Below are positions 26,732 through 34,703 of a stretch of 64,000 nt of DNA, one piece after another. The translations under genes were made by a program, and so were the position numbers. The stretch lies in contig JAFZBE010000047.1 in assembly GCA_017561935.1 (NCBI GenBank), forward strand, positions 83,680 through 147,679. The letters run 5' to 3'. Below the pieces are notes generated by a model. That model saw only the letters and a program-made list of their open reading frames with translations. It did no database searches and was not told where the DNA came from. The DNA comes from Bacteroidales bacterium. GTDB taxonomy: Bacteria; Bacteroidota; Bacteroidia; Bacteroidales; UBA3663. Numbering within the stretch: the first letter of the stretch is position 1; every line of letters starts with the position of its first letter.

Positions 26732-28060
26732 ATGAGAATAGTTGAGACATTCAAAAACATTTGGAAGATTGAAGAGCTCCGTACTCGTATCCTTTGGACG
26801 CTCGGTCTCGTTGCAATCTATCGTCTAGGTTGCTTCATAGTTCTTCCGGGTATCGATGCCAGTCTGCTCGACGAGCTGCACAATCAGACACGCGGCGGCC
26901 TTATGGCACTCCTGGATATGTTCTCTGGTGGAGCATTCTCGAATGCCTCAATCTTCGCTTTGGGTATTATGCCCTACATCTCTGCTTCGATTATCATCCA
27001 GCTTCTGACGATGGTGCTCCCATCGCTCCGCAAGCTTTCGATGGAAGGAGAGAGTGGTCGTAACAAGATCAATCAGTACACGCGTCTGCTCACAGTAGTT
27101 GTGCTCATTTTCCAGAGCTTCGCTTATCTGACCAACCTTCGTTATCAGATCGGTCCGGCTATTGTTAATCAGGGCTGGTGGTTCAACTTCAGCAGCATCA
27201 TTATCCTGACAGCAGGCTCAATGTTCGTGATGTGGCTTGGCGAGCGTATCACCGACAAGGGTATTGGCAACGGTATCTCGTTCCTTATCATGATCGGTAT
27301 CATCGCACGCTTCCCTACTGCAATTTCGCAGGAGTTTGTACAGGCTGCCTCTTCAACCGGCAACCTCGTGCTCTTCCTTCTCGAGATTGTGTTCCTCCTT
27401 ATCGTGATTGGTATCAGCATTCTCTTGGTACAGGGTACCCGCAAAGTGCCTGTACAGTACGCTAAGCAGATTCGTGGTAACCGTCAGTACGGTGGTGTTC
27501 GTCAGTATATCCCTCTCAAGGTGAATGCTGCAGGCGTAATGCCTATCATTTTCGCACAGGCTATCATGTTCATCCCTCTTGTGTTTGCAGGTTTTGCAAG
27601 CCAGAACACTGCAAGCTTCTGGTCAAGCTTCTTTGACAATACAACGTTCACTTATAACTTTGTATTTGCAATCTTGATCATTGTCTTCACCTATTTCTAC
27701 ACCGCCATCACAATGAATCCTCAGCAGATGTCGGATGCGATCAAATCTCAGAATGGCTTCATCCCGGGCATCAAGCCTGGCAAGAAGACCACCGAGTTCC
27801 TTGACAAGATCATGTCGCGTATCACCCTCCCAGGTTCTATCTTCCTGGCATTTGTGGCTATCCTCCCCTGTTTCGCACGTATCCTCGGCGTTACTCAGGA
27901 GTTCTCACAGTTCTTTGGTGGCACGTCACTCCTGATTCTTGTGGGTGTAATCCTCGATACGCTTCAGCAGATTGAGTCGCACCTGATGATGCATCATTAT
28001 GACGGTCTGATGAAGAATGGCAAGATCAAAGGTCGCACAGGTTCTGTAGCTGCTTATTGA
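26732..28060 (+). CDS. secY: Protein translocase subunit SecY
   Basis: 442 residues with about ten transmembrane helices. Conserved elements are RLGCFIVLPGID in TM1, MPYISASIIIQLLTMVLP in the plug/TM2 area, WLGERITDKGIGNGISFLIM, and a basic cytosolic loop before TM7 (RKVPVQYAKQIRGNRQYGG). It forms the SecYEG channel in the inner membrane. Standard spc-operon position between rplO and map. Confidence 0.98.
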   Translation: MRIVETFKNIWKIEELRTRILWTLGLVAIYRLGCFIVLPGIDASLLDELHNQTRGGLMALLDMFSGGAFSNASIFALGIMPYISASIIIQLLTMVLPSLRKLSMEGESGRNKINQYTRLLTVVVLIFQSFAYLTNLRYQIGPAIVNQGWWFNFSSIIILTAGSMFVMWLGERITDKGIGNGISFLIMIGIIARFPTAISQEFVQAASSTGNLVLFLLEIVFLLIVIGISILLVQGTRKVPVQYAKQIRGNRQYGGVRQYIPLKVNAAGVMPIIFAQAIMFIPLVFAGFASQNTASFWSSFFDNTTFTYNFVFAILIIVFTYFYTAITMNPQQMSDAIKSQNGFIPGIKPGKKTTEFLDKIMSRITLPGSIFLAFVAILPCFARILGVTQEFSQFFGGTSLLILVGVILDTLQQIESHLMMHHYDGLMKNGKIKGRTGSVAAY

Positions 28061-28070
28061 TAATCTCGCT

Positions 28071-28853
28071 ATGATATTTCTGAAGACTGACGAAGAAATA
28101 GAGCTGATACGACAGGCTAATCAACTGGTTGGACAAACACTTGGCGAAGTCGCCAAGTGGGTCCAGCCAGGTGTTACTACTCTTAAGCTTGACCAGATTG
28201 CAGAAGAGTTTATTCGAGATCACGGCGGAGTCCCTGGTTTCAAGGGTTACGATGGATTTCCCGGCACACTCTGCATCGAAGTCAATGACGAGGTAGTACA
28301 CGGATTCCCCTCCGACTATGAACTTAGGGATGGAGATATCGTTGGATGCGACTGCGGCGCAGTCATCAACGGTTTCAATGGCGACAGCTGTTACACCTTC
28401 CCGGTAGGCGAGGTTGATGAGCAGGTGCTCCGCCTGTTGCGTACAACAAAAGAGAGTCTCTATGTCGGCATCGAACAGGCCAAGGTCGGTAATCGCGTGG
28501 GCCATATCGGTTATGCTGTGCAGGATTACTGCGAGAAGCGAGGCTATACTGTCGTTCGTGAGCTTACAGGTCATGGCATTGGTCACGGTCTTCATGAGGA
28601 TCCGGATGTCCCCAACTATGGACGCCGCGGTGTCGGATCGCTTCTCCGTCCGGGGATGTGCATCTGCATCGAGCCGATGATCAACATTGGATCGAGGAAT
28701 GTCACCATCGACCGCAACGGATGGACGGTGCGTACTCGCGACCACAAGTGGTCGGCTCACTACGAGCATTGTGTCGCAATCCGCGAGGAGAAGACTGAGA
28801 TCCTTTCCACCTTCGACTATATTCAAGAAGTATTAGGCGATAGATTTATCTAA
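28071..28853 (+). CDS. map: Methionine aminopeptidase type I
   Basis: 260 residues. Metal ligands are visible in the order D, D, H, E, E: GCDCGAVINGFNGDSCYTF, HGIGHGLHEDPDVPNYG, CIEPM and HYEHCV. It removes N-terminal methionine from nascent proteins in the cytosol. The secY-map-infA order is typical. 10 bp after secY. Confidence 0.97.
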   Translation: MIFLKTDEEIELIRQANQLVGQTLGEVAKWVQPGVTTLKLDQIAEEFIRDHGGVPGFKGYDGFPGTLCIEVNDEVVHGFPSDYELRDGDIVGCDCGAVINGFNGDSCYTFPVGEVDEQVLRLLRTTKESLYVGIEQAKVGNRVGHIGYAVQDYCEKRGYTVVRELTGHGIGHGLHEDPDVPNYGRRGVGSLLRPGMCICIEPMINIGSRNVTIDRNGWTVRTRDHKWSAHYEHCVAIREEKTEILSTFDYIQEVLGDRFI

Positions 28854-28875
28854 GTAAAATTTCAAAAAATATTGA

Positions 28876-29094
28876 ATGGCAAAACAAGCAGCAATTGAAC
28901 AAGATGGTACCATCGTTGAAGCACTTTCGAACGCTATGTTCCGCGTAGAGCTCGAAAATGGACACGAGATTACCGCCCATATTTCTGGCAAGATGCGTAT
29001 GCATTATATCAAGATCCTGCCAGGTGACAAGGTTCGAGTAGAGATGTCGCCATACGACCTCTCGAAAGGCAGAATTTCTTTCCGCTACAAATAA
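28876..29094 (+). CDS. infA: Translation initiation factor IF-1
   Basis: 72 residues, starting [41 protein letters not shown]. It has the OB-fold ending [23 protein letters not shown]. It binds the 30S A site during initiation. rpmJ follows after 12 bp. Confidence 0.98.
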   Translation: MAKQAAIEQDGTIVEALSNAMFRVELENGHEITAHISGKMRMHYIKILPGDKVRVEMSPYDLSKGRISFRYK

Positions 29095-29106
29095 AAATCT
29101 TACGAT

Positions 29107-29223
29107 ATGAAAGTAAAAGCATCGCTTAAAAAGCGCACTCCAGATTGCAAAATCGTCCGTCGTCGCGGCGTTTTGTACGTAATTAACAAAAAAAATCCCA
29201 AATTTAAGCTACGTCAGGGATAA
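29107..29223 (+). CDS. rpmJ: 50S ribosomal protein L36 (zinc-independent form)
   Basis: 38 residues, starting [20 protein letters not shown] and ending NPKFKLRQG. Only the first of the zinc-ligand positions is a cysteine (C14); the C-x2-C...C...H set is absent, so this is a C-minus form. Located between infA and rpsM, as expected. Confidence 0.95.
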   Translation: MKVKASLKKRTPDCKIVRRRGVLYVINKKNPKFKLRQG

Positions 29224-29229
29224 ATTACG

Positions 29230-29237
29230 TATATTTG
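29230..29237 (+). promoter_or_regulatory. -7 box ahead of rpsM (alpha operon)
   Basis: TATATTTG directly after the rpmJ stop codon, 40 nt before the rpsM ATG. A clear -33 TTTG is not present. It suggests an internal promoter for rpsM-rpsK-rpsD-rpoA-rplQ. Confidence 0.6.
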
Positions 29238-29277
29238 CAGGCATTTTTCGCAAAAAACACAACTTATTTAAACTTAT

Positions 29278-29658
29278 ATGGCAGTTAGAATTGTAGGCGT
29301 AGATCTCCCGCAGAACAAGCGTGGAGAAATCGCGTTGACTTACATCTATGGTATCGGCCGTAGCGCCGCAAATACCATTTTAATGAATGCTGGTGTCGAT
29401 AAAGACATCAAGGTAAAAGATTGGACTGATTCACAGGCCGCCGCTATTCGTGAGTATATCGGTGCCAACTACAAGGTAGAAGGCGATCTTCGTTCTGAAG
29501 TTCAGTTGAACATTAAGCGTCTCATGGATATCGGCTGCTACCGTGGTATCCGTCATCGTCTTGGCTTGCCAGTTCGTGGCCAGAGCACTAAGAACAACGC
29601 TCGTACACGTAAGGGTAAGAAGAAGACTGTTGCCAACAAGAAGAAGGCTACAAAGTAA
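29278..29658 (+). CDS. rpsM: 30S ribosomal protein S13
   Basis: 126 residues, starting [29 protein letters not shown]. It has [31 protein letters not shown], the tRNA-contacting tail. First gene of the alpha segment, behind the internal -7 box. Confidence 0.98.
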   Translation: MAVRIVGVDLPQNKRGEIALTYIYGIGRSAANTILMNAGVDKDIKVKDWTDSQAAAIREYIGANYKVEGDLRSEVQLNIKRLMDIGCYRGIRHRLGLPVRGQSTKNNARTRKGKKKTVANKKKATK

Positions 29659-29680
29659 TCTGTTAAAGTAGAAGAAAACT

Positions 29681-30070
29681 ATGGCAAAGAAAACAGTTGC
29701 AGCTAAAAAGCGTAATGTGAAGGTTAGTGCTAATGGCCAGCTTCACGTACATTCGTCGTTCAACAACGTTATCGTTTCACTCGCTAACAGCGAGGGTCAG
29801 GTGATCTCTTGGTCATCTGCCGGTAAGATGGGCTTCAGAGGTTCGAAGAAGAACACTCCATATGCTGCTCAGATGGCAGCTCAGGATTGCGCAAAAATCG
29901 CCTACGATCTTGGTCTTCGCAAAGTGAAGGCTTATGTTAAGGGTCCAGGTAATGGTCGTGAGTCGGCTATCCGTACCATCCATGGCGCTGGTATCGAGGT
30001 AACTGAGATTATCGACGTAACACCACTTCCACACAACGGTTGCCGCCCACCAAAGCGTCGCAAAGTATAA
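29681..30070 (+). CDS. rpsK: 30S ribosomal protein S11
   Basis: 129 residues with the conserved [43 protein letters not shown] and C-terminal [18 protein letters not shown]. Platform protein of the 30S subunit near the mRNA exit. Confidence 0.98.
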   Translation: MAKKTVAAKKRNVKVSANGQLHVHSSFNNVIVSLANSEGQVISWSSAGKMGFRGSKKNTPYAAQMAAQDCAKIAYDLGLRKVKAYVKGPGNGRESAIRTIHGAGIEVTEIIDVTPLPHNGCRPPKRRKV

Positions 30071-30124
30071 TGTGTGATTATTGTGGTTTTTTAATTAATT
30101 TAATGCTTAAATTGTAAAAAAACT

Positions 30125-30730
30125 ATGGCAAGATATACTGGACCTAAAACCCGCATTGCCCGCAAACTTGGCGAGGCTATCTATGGACCAGACAAGGTTC
30201 TCGCAAAGAAGAACTACGCCCCTGGTCAGCATGGCCTTAATCGTCGTAAGAAAACTTCCGAGTATGGCACTCAGCTTAAGGAAAAGCAGAAGGCTAAATA
30301 TACCTATGGTGTGCTCGAATCACAGTTCCGTCGTCTCTTCGAGAAGGCTGAGCGTACTAAGGGCGTTACCGGTGAGGTGCTCCTTCAGCTTCTTGAGAGC
30401 CGTCTCGATAACATCGTTTACCGTTTAGGTATCGCTCCAACCCGCGCTGCTGCTCGTCAGCTCGTCCTCCACAAGCATGTAGTCGTTGACGGTAAGGTTG
30501 TCAACATCGCATCCTATAGCGTTAAGCCCGGCCAGATCGTTGGCGTACGCGAGCGCTCTAAGGCTCTTGAGGTCGTTGATAACGCCCTTGCTGGCTTCAA
30601 CCACAGCAAGTATCCATGGCTTGAGTGGGACCAGAATTCACTCAGCGGCAAGTATCTCCACACCCCTGAGCGTGCTGATATCCCTGAGAACATTCAGGAG
30701 CAGCTCATTGTCGAATTGTACTCTAAATAA
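30125..30730 (+). CDS. rpsD: 30S ribosomal protein S4
   Basis: 201 residues, starting [26 protein letters not shown]. It lacks the N-terminal zinc cysteines. It has the S4 RNA-binding domain ([34 protein letters not shown]). It nucleates 30S assembly and represses the alpha operon in E. coli. Confidence 0.98.
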   Translation: MARYTGPKTRIARKLGEAIYGPDKVLAKKNYAPGQHGLNRRKKTSEYGTQLKEKQKAKYTYGVLESQFRRLFEKAERTKGVTGEVLLQLLESRLDNIVYRLGIAPTRAAARQLVLHKHVVVDGKVVNIASYSVKPGQIVGVRERSKALEVVDNALAGFNHSKYPWLEWDQNSLSGKYLHTPERADIPENIQEQLIVELYSK

Positions 30731-30744
30731 TAAATAGTCCATAT

Positions 30745-31737
30745 ATGGCGATTTTAGCATTTCAAAGACCCGAAAAGGTTATCATGTTGGAATCTGACCA
30801 GTTCTCTGGCAAGTTCGAATTCCGACCTCTGGAACCAGGCTACGGCATTACTGTTGGTAATGCTTTACGCCGAATTCTGCTTTCGTCACTCGAAGGCTTT
30901 GCTTTCACCAGTGTTAAAATTTCAGGTGTTGAGCACGAGTTTGCGACCATTCCGGGTGTATTAGAGGATGTTACCAACATCATCTTGAACCTCAAGCAGG
31001 TCCGCTTGAAGCAGATCGTCGAAGGAACAGAGAGCGAAACCATCACCGTTAAGGTTAAGAATTCAGAAGTTCTCAAGGCAAGTGATTTGCACATGGGAAT
31101 GACTGCATTCGACGTCCTTAATCCTGACTTGGTTATCTGCCACATGGACTCTAGTGCAAGTTTTGATATCACATTGACCATCAACAAGGGTCGCGGTTAT
31201 GTTCCTGGAGAGGAGAACCGCAATCCCAATGCTGAGGTAACTACTATTGCTATCGATTCCATCTTCACACCTATCCGCAACGTGAAGTACACTGTTGAAC
31301 CCTATCGTGTTGAGCAGCGTACCGACTACGAGAAACTGGTGATTGAGGTGACTACCGATGGCTCAATTCATCCAAAGGATGCATTGCGTGAAGCTGCAAA
31401 GATCTTGATCTATCACTTCATGCTCTTCTCCGATGAGAAGATCGCTATTGAGACCACAGAAACTGACACCAACGAGGAATTCGATGAGGAAGTACTCCAC
31501 ATGCGTCAGCTTCTCAAGACCAAGCTCACCGATATGGATCTTTCTGTTCGTGCCCTCAATTGCTTGAAGAGCGCTGAGGTCGAGACCCTTGGCGAGCTGG
31601 TTGTATTCAACAAGACCGACCTTCTCAAGTTCCGTAACTTTGGTAAGAAGTCTCTCACCGAGCTTGAGGAGCTCCTCCAGAGTCTCAACCTGTCGTTCGG
31701 AATGGATATCACCAAATATAAACTTGATAAAGATTAA
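30745..31737 (+). CDS. rpoA: RNA polymerase alpha subunit
   Basis: 330 residues. The N-terminal dimerisation domain contains [22 protein letters not shown]. The C-terminal helix-hairpin-helix domain (alpha-CTD) contains [41 protein letters not shown]. Complete. rplQ follows after 8 bp. Confidence 0.98.
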   Translation: MAILAFQRPEKVIMLESDQFSGKFEFRPLEPGYGITVGNALRRILLSSLEGFAFTSVKISGVEHEFATIPGVLEDVTNIILNLKQVRLKQIVEGTESETITVKVKNSEVLKASDLHMGMTAFDVLNPDLVICHMDSSASFDITLTINKGRGYVPGEENRNPNAEVTTIAIDSIFTPIRNVKYTVEPYRVEQRTDYEKLVIEVTTDGSIHPKDALREAAKILIYHFMLFSDEKIAIETTETDTNEEFDEEVLHMRQLLKTKLTDMDLSVRALNCLKSAEVETLGELVVFNKTDLLKFRNFGKKSLTELEELLQSLNLSFGMDITKYKLDKD

Positions 31738-31745
31738 TTACAACA

Positions 31746-32216
31746 ATGAGACATAATAAGAAATTCAATCACCTTGGACGCACCAAGTCTCATCGTGAGG
31801 CTATGCTCGCCAACATGACTGTTTCGTTGATCAGGGCTAAGCGCATCAACACCACAGTTGCCAAGGCTAAGGCACTGCGTGTTTACGCTGAACCAATCAT
31901 CAATCGCGCTAAGGAGGATACTACCAACAGCCGTCGTATCGTCTTCTCTTACCTCCAGGATAAGGAGGCTGTGAAGGAGCTTTTCGGCGACATCGCAGTG
32001 AAGATCGCTAACCGTCCCGGTGGCTATCTGCGCATCCTTAAGCTCGGCCAGAACCGCCTCGGTGACAATGCCGAAATGGCAATGATCGAGTTCGTGGATT
32101 ACAATGAGAACCTTCTTAAGGACAATGTCGAGAAGAAGGCCAAGACTCGTCGTTCACGTTCGAAGAAGGCTGCTGAGGCTGCTCCCGCTGCCGAACCAGA
32201 AGCAAAGGCTGAGTAA
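31746..32216 (+). CDS. rplQ: 50S ribosomal protein L17
   Basis: 156 residues: the standard roughly 120-residue L17 core ([24 protein letters not shown]) plus an Ala/Glu/Lys-rich C-terminal tail ([17 protein letters not shown]). Last gene of the ribosomal block, followed by an intrinsic terminator. Confidence 0.97.
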   Translation: MRHNKKFNHLGRTKSHREAMLANMTVSLIRAKRINTTVAKAKALRVYAEPIINRAKEDTTNSRRIVFSYLQDKEAVKELFGDIAVKIANRPGGYLRILKLGQNRLGDNAEMAMIEFVDYNENLLKDNVEKKAKTRRSRSKKAAEAAPAAEPEAKAE

Positions 32217-32250
32217 TCGGTACTTTCGGGCATCATGCCCAAACAATGAT

Positions 32251-32290
32251 AAAGCCCGTACAAGTTCTCTTGTATGGGCTTTAGTTTTCC
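32251..32290 (+). terminator. Intrinsic terminator after rplQ
   Basis: A 14-bp stem (32251-32264 with 32269-32282, one G-U pair, loop TTCT) is followed by TTAGTTTT. It closes the ribosomal super-operon. Confidence 0.85.
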
Positions 32291-32311
32291 CATCGAGCAC
32301 TGGAGACTATT

Positions 32312-32350
32312 TTTTTTCTAGTTTCTCTAGAGGCTCTAGATATTCTAGAT
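32312..32350. repeat. CTAG-rich tract upstream of sufS
   Basis: Four CTAG tetranucleotides (CTAGTT, CTAGAG and two CTAGAT) occur in about 40 bp. The tract is directly upstream of the sufS start and preceded by eight T residues. It is the same type as the tract upstream of the radical SAM gene at 4010-4070. Confidence 0.7.
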
Positions 32351-33571
32351 ATGCTGGACATAAATTCTATCCGAAAGGATTTCCCTATTATCGAAAGCAC
32401 GGTCTATGGCAAGCCTCTTGTCTATCTCGACAATGGTGCCACTACCCAGAAACCGCTTTGCGTCATCGATAAGCTTCGCGACGGTTATCTGCATCACAAT
32501 GCTAATGTGCATCGTGGTGTGCATTTCCTGAGCCAGGATGCCACCGATTTGCATGAAAGTGCTCGTCAACGTGTGCAGCAGTTCCTCAATGCCCGTGAGA
32601 GCGCCGAGATCATCTTCACTCGTGGAACCACTGAAAGCATCAATCTTGTGGCTTATTCGTTTGGTGAGGCTTTCATGAACGAGGGCGATGAGGTGATTGT
32701 CACCGATATGGAGCATCACTCCAATATCGTCAGTTGGCAGCTGCTTCAGGCACGCAAGGGTATAGTAATCCGTCATGCACGCCTTAATGAACTACAGGAA
32801 TTGGACTTGGAGCATCTTCAAAGTCTCTTCTCCGAGCGTACCAGGCTGGTTAGCCTGACACACGTGTCAAATGTACTGGGAACCGTCAATCCCGTCAAGA
32901 AGATCATTGATTACGCTCATAGCAAGAATGTGCCTGTCCTTGTTGATGGTGCACAGTCGGTTCCACATCTCAAGGTGGATGTTCAAGCCCTCGATTGCGA
33001 CTTCTTTGTTTTCTCTGGCCATAAGATCTATGGTCCTACAGGTGTAGGTGTGCTCTATGGCAAGCGTGAATGGCTTGACAAGATGCCTCCATATCAGGGA
33101 GGTGGCGAGATGATTAAGACGGTGTCGTTCGAAGTCACAACCTTCAACGAACTGCCCTACAAGTTTGAGGCGGGTACGCCAGACTTCATCAGTACTGTGG
33201 CTTTGGCAACAGCGCTCGATTATGTCGAGGCTATTGGTCTGGATGATATCATGGAATATGAGCACCAGTTGCTCACGTTCTGTACGGACGAGTTCCACAA
33301 GATTCCCGGTATGCGAATTTTCGGCAATGCGCATGAGAAATCAGCAGTGATGAGCTTCCTTGTGGGAGATATTCATCACTATGATATGGGCATGTTGCTT
33401 GACAAGCTGGGTATCGCTGTTCGTACGGGTCATCATTGTGCAGAGCCATTGATGCATAGTCTGGGGATACTTGGCACCGTGCGTGCAAGTTTCTCCTTCT
33501 ATAATACCGAAGAAGAGATAGAGAAGCTCGTAGCGGGCATCCGGCGTGTGTCCAAGATGTTTGGAATGTAA
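32351..33571 (+). CDS. sufS: Cysteine desulfurase, SufS type
   Basis: 406 residues, PLP-dependent fold type I. The Schiff-base lysine is K225 in FSGHKIYGPTG. The persulfide cysteine is C363 in RTGHHCAEPLM, on the short loop typical of SufS (group II). TEMEHHSN-type residues (TDMEHHSNIV) and the VDGAQSVPH motif are present. It releases sulfur from cysteine for Fe-S cluster assembly. The sufBCD genes are not in this window, although sufS often follows them in Bacteroidota; here it stands alone after the ribosomal operon. Confidence 0.95.
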   Translation: MLDINSIRKDFPIIESTVYGKPLVYLDNGATTQKPLCVIDKLRDGYLHHNANVHRGVHFLSQDATDLHESARQRVQQFLNARESAEIIFTRGTTESINLVAYSFGEAFMNEGDEVIVTDMEHHSNIVSWQLLQARKGIVIRHARLNELQELDLEHLQSLFSERTRLVSLTHVSNVLGTVNPVKKIIDYAHSKNVPVLVDGAQSVPHLKVDVQALDCDFFVFSGHKIYGPTGVGVLYGKREWLDKMPPYQGGGEMIKTVSFEVTTFNELPYKFEAGTPDFISTVALATALDYVEAIGLDDIMEYEHQLLTFCTDEFHKIPGMRIFGNAHEKSAVMSFLVGDIHHYDMGMLLDKLGIAVRTGHHCAEPLMHSLGILGTVRASFSFYNTEEEIEKLVAGIRRVSKMFGM

Positions 33572-33611
33572 TTTGATTCGGCAGATCTCTCCTTCTTGAA
33601 GCGCTGATACG

Positions 33612-33652
33612 AAAAAACGGCATGACCATTGTTGATCGATTGGTCATGCCGT
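33612..33652. terminator. Bidirectional terminator between sufS and murI
   Basis: A perfect 12-bp stem, ACGGCATGACCA (33617-33628) with TGGTCATGCCGT (33641-33652). On the minus strand it is followed by a U-run (six A residues at 33612-33617 on the plus strand), suiting murI. It is also usable for sufS. Confidence 0.8.
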
Positions 33653-33672
33653 AGTTCGTTAATGACGTTACT

Positions 33673-34617
33673 TTACCAGATCAGTTTTTCTGCCTGGATC
33701 TTTACGCCCTTGCCGATGAGTTGGGAACCAAGTTCCTCGAATCTTCCAGTGTCCCCCGACGTAAGGTACATGGCGCTACCTTCGGTGGAAAGACGAGCCT
33801 TCATCTCAGGATGTCGAACGAGATAATCCTTCAAGCTATATGCCACCGGCTTGCCCTGTGGCATCAGGATGATCTCGGGATGGTCAAGCTCCTGGAGTAC
33901 CGTTTGAATGAGTGATGTAATCAATGGGTAATGTGTGCATCCGAGGATGATAGTGTCAATTTCAGGATCTTGATCAAGAAGTTCCGCCAGGTCATTCTTT
34001 ACGATGCCGTGCATCTCCTTCATCTTACCCGCCTCGATCATGGGCACCCAGTCGGGACATGCTCGGGAAGTGAGAATGACGGGATTGGGGTTACTGGCTA
34101 CAATCTTCGAGTTTTCATGCACGTAGAATGACGGCTCCGTGGGCTCTGTCGTGGTGGCATTCCCTTCCACTTGGGAGAAATAGGCGGGATCCTTGGCGAT
34201 CTCGAGGTCGTATGAATGCGAAGAGACTGTCGCAATAGTTCCGATAAGTCCGATATGTCGGGAATAAGTGAGATGTTCGACTCGTTCCACGGTTGGGCGT
34301 ATTACTCCCAGCACACGTCGTGTCGGATCGTCGCTCACGGGCAAATCCTTGCGTTGAATGGTTCGCAGAGCTCTTGCCGATGCCGTATTGCAGGCGAGGA
34401 TAACGAGCGGACAACCCATATCGAACATGCGGAAGACCGCCTGACGCGTAAAGTGATAAACCTTGTCGTAAGGTAGATCACCGTAAGGGGCACGTGCATT
34501 GTCGCCCAGGTAGATGTAATCATACTCGGGGAGGACGTGGCGTATTTCTCGGAAGATGGAAAGACCTCCGAAGCCACTATCGAAAATTCCTATTGGGCCT
34601 GATTGTTTCTGATTCAT
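33673..34617 (-). CDS. murI: Glutamate racemase
   Basis: Start set at ATG 34617 (MNQKQSGPIGIFDSGFGGLS). The upstream in-frame start at 34644 lies within the promoter. 314 residues, larger than the usual roughly 265 because of an insertion around residues 140-182. Catalytic cysteines are C76 (ACNTAS) and C227 (GCTHYP); D13/S14 lie in DSGFGG. It makes D-glutamate for peptidoglycan. The -7 box ends 4 nt before the ATG, so the mRNA is probably leaderless. Confidence 0.93.
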   Translation of the reverse strand: MNQKQSGPIGIFDSGFGGLSIFREIRHVLPEYDYIYLGDNARAPYGDLPYDKVYHFTRQAVFRMFDMGCPLVILACNTASARALRTIQRKDLPVSDDPTRRVLGVIRPTVERVEHLTYSRHIGLIGTIATVSSHSYDLEIAKDPAYFSQVEGNATTTEPTEPSFYVHENSKIVASNPNPVILTSRACPDWVPMIEAGKMKEMHGIVKNDLAELLDQDPEIDTIILGCTHYPLITSLIQTVLQELDHPEIILMPQGKPVAYSLKDYLVRHPEMKARLSTEGSAMYLTSGDTGRFEELGSQLIGKGVKIQAEKLIW

Positions 34618-34621
34618 GCTG

Positions 34622-34653
34622 CAAATATAAAGCTTTTTCTCCAATTGTACAAA
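34622..34653 (-). promoter_or_regulatory. murI promoter, apparently leaderless
   Basis: On the minus strand TTTG (34653-34650) and TATATTTG (34629-34622) are spaced 20 nt apart. Only 4 nt (CAGC) separate the box from the murI ATG. Confidence 0.8.
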
Positions 34654-34668
34654 AAATATATGCTAAAT

Positions 34669-34699
34669 TTTGTTTTTCACTTATTTTTCTTTATCTTTG
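34669..34699 (+). promoter_or_regulatory. Promoter of the DUF4450 gene, apparently leaderless
   Basis: TTTG (34669-34672) and TATCTTTG (34692-34699) are spaced 19 nt apart; 4 nt (CCCC) precede the ATG at 34704. It is divergent from the murI promoter, with the two -33 elements about 15 bp apart. Confidence 0.8.
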
Positions 34700-34703
34700 C
34701 CCC

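Noticed and set aside
34494-34703. Long N-terminal extension of the DUF4450 protein
   Set aside because: The extension crosses the murI coding start and both promoters; the signal peptide begins at 34704.
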